Shown piece by piece: positions 59,100-64,000 of a stretch of DNA of 64,000 nucleotides. Origin of the DNA: Sphingomonadaceae bacterium PASS1 (lineage in GTDB: Bacteria > Pseudomonadota > Alphaproteobacteria > Sphingomonadales > Sphingomonadaceae); NCBI GenBank assembly GCA_002255985.1, contig NKIR01000001.1, forward strand, positions 304,914-368,913. The letters are read 5' to 3'. Under the pieces are notes generated by a model. The model ran no database searches. It was not told where the DNA came from and saw only the letters and a program-made list of their open reading frames with translations. Each line of letters opens with the position of its first letter. Within the stretch, counting starts at the first letter, position 1. Made by a program: the position numbers and the translations under genes.

Positions 59100-60506
59100 T
59101 CAGCCGACCATATCTTCGAGCTCTGTGCCTTTGGTTTCATGCACATATTTCAGTACGAAGATGATCGAGATGAAAGCAAACGCCGCATAAAAGCCGTAAG
59201 TGATCGGCAATCCGATATTTGCCGCGAGCCACGGGAAACTCATCGAAATCGCAAAGTTCGCTGTCCATTGTGCGGCTCCTGCTACCGCCAAACCTGAACC
59301 ACGGATCTGATTGGGGAACATTTCACCCAGCATCACCCACATGACCGGGCCCCAACTAAAGTTGAAGAAGCTCACATAGACATTGGCAGCGATCAAAGCG
59401 ACCGCTCCCACACCGCCGGGCAACACCAACTTGCCATCCACAAATGTTCCACTCGCGAAGCAGATGGTCAATATCCCGAGCGTCACCGCCATGCCGATCG
59501 AACCGATCAGCAACAGAGGCTTACGCCCGATCTTGTCGATAAGGCCAATCGATACCAAGCACGCAGCAATTGATAACATTCCGCTGAGGATATTGATTTT
59601 GAGCGAGTCAGCTTCACTGAAGCCAACCGCCTGCCAAAGCACCGCTCCATAATAGAAAACGACGTTGATGCCGACGAGTTGCTGGAACACGGCAAGGCCG
59701 ATCCCAACCCAAACGATTTTCCGCCATTTGCCAGTTTTAGGATCGTTGAGATCGGACAATTTGGGTTCATGATCACCCGCAAGCGACGCTTTGATTTCCT
59801 GCACCTTAGCCTTCGCCGCTGCAGCCCCGAACAGCCGGGTCATCACGTGTTCGGCCTCTACAAGACGGCCCTTCGCGACTAGAAAGCGGGGGCTTTCCGG
59901 GATGACAAGCAAGGTGACAAGAAACAATAAAGCTGGAGCCGCCTGCACCCAGAACATCCAGCGCCATGCTGGATAGCCAAGCCAGAACTCACCAAGCGAT
60001 GACCCTGCTGATTGTGCGAGAAAATAATTGGCAAGGAAGGCCCCTGTCAGACCGGCAATGATCATCACCTGTTGTACACTCGACAGTCGACCACGAATAT
60101 TTGCTGGCGTTACTTCACTGATATAGGCTGGGGACAATACGCTAGCCGCGCCCACGGCAGCCCCGGCAAAGAAACGCGCAACCGCAAGAATCAGCGCTGA
60201 GCTGGCAGCGCCCGACGCAAAAGCACTGATGATGAATAGAATTGCAGCGATCAACATCACCTTTTTGCGGCCCATGCTATCAGCAAGCCGTCCCGCCATG
60301 AACGCGCCGACAGCACAGCCCGGCAACAACGCACTGACCGTTAGGCCAAGCGCACCTTCGTTCAAACCAAAGGTCGTTTTCAGTCCTTCCTGCGTTCCAT
60401 TAATTGCGCCGGAATCATACCCGAACATAAAACCGCCAATCGTGGCAACACACACAATGGCGGCAATGAGCGGCATATTGAGCTGCTCTCCCGATTTCTC
60501 CGTCAT
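59100..60506 (-). CDS. xylE: MFS sugar porter, probable D-xylose:H+ symporter
   Basis: A 468-residue sugar-porter-family MFS protein from ATG at 60506, with AGGAGAGG upstream; the in-frame codon at 60584 lies beyond the operator side and is rejected. Motifs are GGFMFGYDSGAINGT in helix 1, GRLADSMGRKKVML after helix 2, PESPRFLVAKGRL in the central loop, and the mirrored IGLIDKIGRKPLLL and the final VHETKGTELEDM. Twelve hydrophobic helices fit the length. The family includes XylE, AraE and GalP, and the neighbours xylB and xylA favour xylose. A LacI operator sits 60 nt upstream. The gene symbol follows context rather than proven specificity. Confidence 0.9.
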   Translation of the reverse strand: MTEKSGEQLNMPLIAAIVCVATIGGFMFGYDSGAINGTQEGLKTTFGLNEGALGLTVSALLPGCAVGAFMAGRLADSMGRKKVMLIAAILFIISAFASGAASSALILAVARFFAGAAVGAASVLSPAYISEVTPANIRGRLSSVQQVMIIAGLTGAFLANYFLAQSAGSSLGEFWLGYPAWRWMFWVQAAPALLFLVTLLVIPESPRFLVAKGRLVEAEHVMTRLFGAAAAKAKVQEIKASLAGDHEPKLSDLNDPKTGKWRKIVWVGIGLAVFQQLVGINVVFYYGAVLWQAVGFSEADSLKINILSGMLSIAACLVSIGLIDKIGRKPLLLIGSIGMAVTLGILTICFASGTFVDGKLVLPGGVGAVALIAANVYVSFFNFSWGPVMWVMLGEMFPNQIRGSGLAVAGAAQWTANFAISMSFPWLAANIGLPITYGFYAAFAFISIIFVLKYVHETKGTELEDMVG

Positions 60507-60565
60507 GAAATTCCTCTCCTTATGCGCCGGAATCGATGTCCAGCGACCCATTTTTGATTCATGTA

Positions 60566-60579
60566 TGGTAGCGCTACCG
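60566..60579. promoter_or_regulatory. LacI-type operator (site 5)
   Basis: TGGTAGCGCTACCG retains the GGTAGCGCTACC palindrome core, 60 nt upstream of the symporter start on the minus strand. It links transport to the xylan-type regulon. Confidence 0.75.
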
Positions 60580-60733
60580 CACAAGATGTGCAGTCAAAGC
60601 ATGCATCTGTCAATGCTGTGAGGTTAAGCCACGGTTGCTGGCTACGTTATATCGACACCAACGACTAAGCGGCGAGGATTTTTTTTAATAATTACTAAAT
60701 TTATTCAATACTTTAATTGGACGATCAAGAAAA

Positions 60734-60747
60734 TGTTAGCGCTATCT
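60734..60747. promoter_or_regulatory. LacI-type operator (site 6)
   Basis: TGTTAGCGCTATCT keeps the TTAGCGCTAT centre with weaker outer bases, 49 nt upstream of xylB. It lies in the same divergent region as site 5, 168 bp away. Confidence 0.65.
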
Positions 60748-60796
60748 TTTTGATGCTGATATTCGGCAAAGTCATAATCGGAGAGAGTTTGATTTT

Positions 60797-62242
60797 ATGT
60801 ATTTGGGGATCGACATCGGGACGTCGTCGGTAAAGGCGATTCTCGCGGACGATAATGGCGATGTCATTGAGTGTGCGAGTTCTCCGCTATCGGTTTCACG
60901 GCTACGCACGCTCTGGTCAGAACAGGATCCAACCGACTGGTGGTCAGCTACCAATAACGCTGTCAGCGCTCTCGACTTGCGACGGCGCCATGCTGTAAAG
61001 GCCATTGGCCTGTCTGGGCAAATGCATGGGGCGACGTTACTCGGCGGCGACAACCGCCTGCTGCGCCCGGCAATCTTGTGGAACGACGGCCGAAGCGCAG
61101 AACAATGTGCCGCACTTGAGGCAAACATTCCCGATCTCGGCCAAATCACCGGCAACCTTGCTATGCCAGGTTTTACGGCACCGAAGCTGCAATGGGTACG
61201 GGAAAATGAGCCGGATATTTTCGAGCAGATTAGAACGGTGCTGTTACCCAAGGATTATGTGCGGTTGCAAATGACCGGTGAACTGGCATCGGACATGTCG
61301 GATAGTGCGGGTACATTATGGATGGATGTCGGCAAGCGCGACTGGTCCGATGCCATGCTGGCGGCAACTGGCCTGAATCGGACACACATGCCAAAGCTGT
61401 TCGAAGGCAGCGAGTTCACAGGGGAACTCCGCGCAGAACTAGCCGAAGCGTGGGGTATGAAACGCGTGCCAGTGGTAGCGGGCGGTGGTGATAATGCGGC
61501 AGGAGCCGTTGGGGTTGGGGTCGTCCGTCCGGGAGACGCATTTCTCTCACTCGGGACCTCCGGCGTCTTGTTCCTTGCCAATGGCGGCTATACACCCAAT
61601 CCGGGTGGCGGCGTTCACAGCTTCTGCCATGCGCTCCCGGGCCGCTGGCATCAGATGTCAGTCATTCTGAGCGCAGCGAGTTGCGTCGACTGGGTGGTAA
61701 AATTATGCGGTATGCCCGATGCTGCCGCAATGTTCGCGGCCATCGAGGCGCGAGACGCGCCTGCTTCAACCGAAATGTTCCTGCCCTATCTATCAGGCGA
61801 GCGCACACCGCATAACGACCCCAATGCCAAGGGCGTATTGTTCGGCCTCACCCATGAGAGCGATGCGGCAGCCATCGGTCAAGCAGTGCTCGAAGGCGTC
61901 GCATTTGCGTTCAACGACGGAATGGACGCGTTGATCGACAGCGGCGCAGATGTCGACAACATCACCGTCATCGGCGGCGGAGCGAAGTCGCATTACTGGG
62001 GCAAAATAATAGCGTCAGTCCTTGGTCGACCGCTTGTTTATCGAGACGGCGGCGAAGTAGGCCCTGCTTATGGTGCGGCGCGGTTGGCGCAACTGGCCGA
62101 CACTGGGGCCTCTATTGAGGAAATATGCACCGCACCTGCCATTCTTCACGTCGAAGAGCCAGATGACCGGCTGGCAGATCGTTACGCGGCACACATGCCG
62201 AAATTCCGTTCGCTTTACCAGACGCTTAAAGCGTCATTTTAG
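60797..62242 (+). CDS. xylB: xylulokinase
   Basis: A 481-residue FGGY-family kinase. The N-terminal ATP-fold signature is YLGIDIGTSSVKAILADDNG, followed by LSGQMHGATLLGGDNRLLRP with the catalytic region typical of xylulokinase, and DNAAGAVGVGVVRPGDAFLS leading to LGTSGVLF. The C-terminal VIGGGAKSHYWGKIIASVLG completes the family pattern. It phosphorylates D-xylulose to D-xylulose-5-phosphate for the pentose phosphate pathway. It is 11 nt ahead of xylA and is preceded by operator site 6, so the two form a xylose catabolic operon divergent from the symporter. Confidence 0.96.
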   Translation: MYLGIDIGTSSVKAILADDNGDVIECASSPLSVSRLRTLWSEQDPTDWWSATNNAVSALDLRRRHAVKAIGLSGQMHGATLLGGDNRLLRPAILWNDGRSAEQCAALEANIPDLGQITGNLAMPGFTAPKLQWVRENEPDIFEQIRTVLLPKDYVRLQMTGELASDMSDSAGTLWMDVGKRDWSDAMLAATGLNRTHMPKLFEGSEFTGELRAELAEAWGMKRVPVVAGGGDNAAGAVGVGVVRPGDAFLSLGTSGVLFLANGGYTPNPGGGVHSFCHALPGRWHQMSVILSAASCVDWVVKLCGMPDAAAMFAAIEARDAPASTEMFLPYLSGERTPHNDPNAKGVLFGLTHESDAAAIGQAVLEGVAFAFNDGMDALIDSGADVDNITVIGGGAKSHYWGKIIASVLGRPLVYRDGGEVGPAYGAARLAQLADTGASIEEICTAPAILHVEEPDDRLADRYAAHMPKFRSLYQTLKASF

Positions 62243-62253
62243 GGGAGTAACCC

Positions 62254-63570
62254 ATGCCTGCCAGCTATTTTTCCGAAATCGAACCCATTAAATTCGAAGG
62301 GCTCGAATCCACCAATCCGCTCGCCTATCGTTATTATGACAAGGACCGCGTTGTCATGGGCAAAACCATGGCCGAGCATTTACGCATGGCGGTTTGCTAT
62401 TGGCACACATTCTGCTGGGATGGTTTCGACGTCTTTGGCGCTGGCACTTTCAACCGCCCCTGGCATGGCGGGCCTATAGATCAAACGCGCGCCGACCATA
62501 AGCTTGACGAAGCGTTCGAATTTTTCACTCGGCTCGGCCTACCCTATTTCTGCTTCCACGATGTTGACGTGATGGCGCATGCAGAAACGATCGACGAACA
62601 TGTGCGTAATTTCGCGGTCATCGTCGACAAGATCGAAGCCAAGATGGCTGCGACCGGCGTAAAGCTGCTTTGGAGTACCGCCAATATGTTCAGCCACCCG
62701 CGTTATATGGGCGGTGCATCGACCAATCCCGATCCCGATGTGTTCCGCTTCGCAGCGACGCAGGTGCGCCACTGTATCGAGGCAACCCATCGCTTGGGCG
62801 GTGCGAACTATGTGCTGTGGGGTGGTCGCGAAGGCTATGACTGCCTGCTCAACACCGACCTTAAACAGGAAAAGGCACAGTTCGGGCGCTTCCTGCAAAT
62901 GGTCGTCGAGCATAAACATAAAATCGGTTTCAAGGGCGACATTCTTATCGAACCAAAACCGCATGAGCCGACCAAGCATCAATATGATTTCGATGTCGAA
63001 ACCATCTATGGTTTCCTTCTTGCCAACGGGCTGGAAAAAGAAGTCAAAATGAATATCGAAGCCAATCATGCGACCCTTTCAGGGCATAGCTTTGAGCATG
63101 AAATAGCCAGCGCAATAAACTTGGGTATTTTTGGATCGATCGACATGAACCGAGGCGACCCGCAAAACGGTTGGGACACCGACCAGTTCCCGAATGATAT
63201 TCGCGAAATCACAACCGCGATGTACTACATCCTGAAGAATGGCGGGTTCCAGAATGGTGGTAACAATTTCGACGCCAAGGTGCGCCGCCAGAGCATCGAC
63301 GCCGCCGACCTATTCCACGGCCACATTGGCGGTATCGATATACTTGCGCGCAGCTTGCTGAATGCAGCGGCGATGATCGAAGGCGGTGAACTGGATGCGC
63401 TGGTCACCAACCGTTACGCCGGATGGAACAGCCATGCCGGGAAGGCCCTCCTCTCGGCAAGCTCCAACCTTGAAGCCATTTCTGATGCGGCGGTTACCGC
63501 GAAGATCGACCCGCAGCCACGCTCGGGCCGTCAGGAATATGTCGAGAATATCGTTAGCCGTTACATCTGA
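62254..63570 (+). CDS. xylA: xylose isomerase
   Basis: A 438-residue class II xylose isomerase, GGGGAG before the ATG. The metal and catalytic segments are [14 protein letters not shown] (catalytic His and Asp), [17 protein letters not shown] (Glu/Lys/His metal site), [18 protein letters not shown] and [20 protein letters not shown]. The N-terminal [18 protein letters not shown] and [12 protein letters not shown] are also typical. It converts D-xylose to D-xylulose using two divalent metals. With xylB and the symporter it completes cytoplasmic use of xylose released by the GH3, GH43 and GH10 enzymes. Confidence 0.97.
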   Translation: MPASYFSEIEPIKFEGLESTNPLAYRYYDKDRVVMGKTMAEHLRMAVCYWHTFCWDGFDVFGAGTFNRPWHGGPIDQTRADHKLDEAFEFFTRLGLPYFCFHDVDVMAHAETIDEHVRNFAVIVDKIEAKMAATGVKLLWSTANMFSHPRYMGGASTNPDPDVFRFAATQVRHCIEATHRLGGANYVLWGGREGYDCLLNTDLKQEKAQFGRFLQMVVEHKHKIGFKGDILIEPKPHEPTKHQYDFDVETIYGFLLANGLEKEVKMNIEANHATLSGHSFEHEIASAINLGIFGSIDMNRGDPQNGWDTDQFPNDIREITTAMYYILKNGGFQNGGNNFDAKVRRQSIDAADLFHGHIGGIDILARSLLNAAAMIEGGELDALVTNRYAGWNSHAGKALLSASSNLEAISDAAVTAKIDPQPRSGRQEYVENIVSRYI

Positions 63571-63581
63571 AGGAAAATGGA

Positions 63582-63613
63582 GACCGGTCAACGTGGCGCA
63601 AACCCGACCGGTC
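63582..63613. terminator. paired GACCGGTC hairpin between convergent genes
   Basis: GACCGGTC occurs at 63582-63589 and 63606-63613; each copy is self-complementary, so the two can pair across a 16-nt loop. Position just after xylA and at the end of the convergent small frame suggests a bidirectional terminator, though no T-run follows. Confidence 0.4.
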
Positions 63614-63885
63614 CCAACTTTGGCGTTGGCAAGTCGGTGCGCATTACAGTCATGCGTTGGATAACGACACGGGGATCAATTCCCCAAAGTCGAATACTGG
63701 TGGGCCTGGCTTTGGTTGTCCGGCAATCCTTGATCAGTTGGGCTAGGTCATCTTCTTGAAGACGAGAAAACCCATCATCCAAGCGTTTCGACCAAGCGTT
63801 TCGACAAAACTTCAACTTGCTGCAACGGCTCCGCATGAACGGTCGCGGATAACAGCAAAAGGAAAAACGCCAGCCACCAGACTAT
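63588..63885 (-). pseudogene. small exported-protein ORF disrupted by 13-bp tandem duplication
   Basis: Downstream of the esterase stop the minus strand encodes a signal-peptide-like stretch VWWLAFFLLLLSATVHAEPL in one frame. It stops soon after a 13-bp tandem repeat (CCAAGCGTTTCGA, 63779-63791 and 63792-63804). Removing one copy joins it to a second frame that continues through LQEDDLAQLIKDCRTTK and DPRVVIQRMTVM to a TGA at 63588. The repaired protein would have about 95 residues. No standard start codon is seen; the first in-frame codons near 63885 include ATA. Family unknown. Either a recent slippage mutation or a phase-variable gene. Confidence 0.55.
63779..63804. repeat. 13-bp tandem duplication
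   Basis: CCAAGCGTTTCGA is present twice in direct succession, 63779-63791 and 63792-63804. As 13 is not a multiple of three, the duplication shifts the minus-strand reading frame described above. Confidence 0.9.
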
Positions 63886-64000
63886 CGCACACTGATCTCA
63901 AAAGGCCCTGCGGGTAAACCCGCGCTGTCATAGAGATTACACACAGGTGCATCCCCCCAACAATAGCGTATCCGCTGCACATTGTTGACACCATGTGCAT
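63882..64000 (-). CDS. sialate O-acetylesterase-like protein (partial, C-terminal end only)
   Basis: Only the last 39 codons are inside the window, ending in TAG at 63884-63882. The minus-strand frame reads HGVNNVQRIRYCWGDAPVCN, then LYDSAGLPAGPFEISV. This matches the conserved end of 9-O-acetylesterase/SGNH-type esterases (RYAW-D-PxCNLYN-GLPAxPF). In xylan loci such enzymes remove acetyl groups from xylan or side chains. The rest lies to the right of the window, so the catalytic residues cannot be checked. Confidence 0.72.
   Translation of the reverse strand, partial: AHGVNNVQRIRYCWGDAPVCNLYDSAGLPAGPFEISVR

Noticed and set aside
63812-64000. A 62-codon minus-strand frame starting at the window edge
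   Set aside because: The neighbouring frame carries the conserved esterase C-terminus (RYCWGDAPVCNLYD) and a proper stop, so this one is a shadow.
1-64000. CRISPR array, prophage or conjugation genes
   Set aside because: No regularly spaced repeats, Cas proteins, phage structural genes or transfer genes were seen; the island suggestion rests only on the tRNA fragment.

Overview
The window looks like chromosomal DNA of a free-living alphaproteobacterium, most likely a sphingomonad (order Sphingomonadales). This rests on the very large Xanthomonas/Caulobacter-type TonB-dependent receptor, the flavin-dependent halogenase and cupin genes beside it, the many periplasmic glycoside hydrolases, and the xylose isomerase route. 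No ribosomal or other taxonomic marker is present, so the genus is not resolved.

Region 1 (1-15744) is a near-continuous minus-strand catabolic cluster. In transcription order it encodes a tandem-domain acyl-CoA dehydrogenase, a small exported protein, a SnoaL/NTF2-like protein, a Baeyer-Villiger-type monooxygenase, a glutathione S-transferase-like protein, an amidohydrolase, a TetR regulator, a rubredoxin, a cytochrome P450, a second amidohydrolase, a zinc-independent enone/quinone reductase, an aldehyde dehydrogenase, an SDR protein without the usual catalytic Tyr/Lys, and a GMC oxidoreductase cut by the window edge. Together they suggest oxygenation, Baeyer-Villiger cleavage, aldehyde oxidation and CoA-linked oxidation of a hydrophobic, probably alicyclic, terpenoid or steroid-like compound. 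The substrate cannot be read from the sequence.

Region 2 (15745-20059) is gene-poor. It holds short gene remnants and a displaced 3' half of a tRNA-Lys gene at 16486-16530, which is what an integrative element leaves behind. Region 1 may therefore lie on a genomic island. An MGMT-like/membrane fusion protein, a lipoprotein and decayed intergenic repeats are also here.

Region 3 (20060-44770) is a xylan and beta-glucan utilisation locus: two LacI regulators, GH3, GH5, GH43, GH3 and GH10 enzymes, an exported isomerase-like protein, aldose 1-epimerase, three flavin-dependent halogenase homologues, a fourth degenerate halogenase paralogue, a JmjC-type cupin protein and the TonB receptor. Region 4 (45091-58583) has a two-subunit molybdenum hydroxylase closely following a GH105-DUF4861 gene, then GH3, a heme-binding-like protein, an aldo/keto reductase, a second GH105, an alginate-lyase-family protein and a third LacI regulator. 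Its likely target is uronic-acid-containing polymers. Region 5 (59100-63570) completes xylose use with a sugar/H+ symporter, xylulokinase (xylB) and xylose isomerase (xylA). The right edge carries a small ORF broken by a 13-bp tandem duplication and the C-terminal end of an acetylesterase-like gene.

The xylan parts are tied together by six copies of a LacI-type operator around TGATAGCGCTATCA (23615, 30384, 41272, 41326, 60566, 60734). They lie in front of the GH3/isomerase pair, the GH3-GH10-halogenase operon, the halogenase-cupin operon and TonB receptor, and the transporter and xylBA. This predicts one regulon for xylo-oligosaccharide uptake, depolymerisation and catabolism, with the halogenase/cupin genes inside it.
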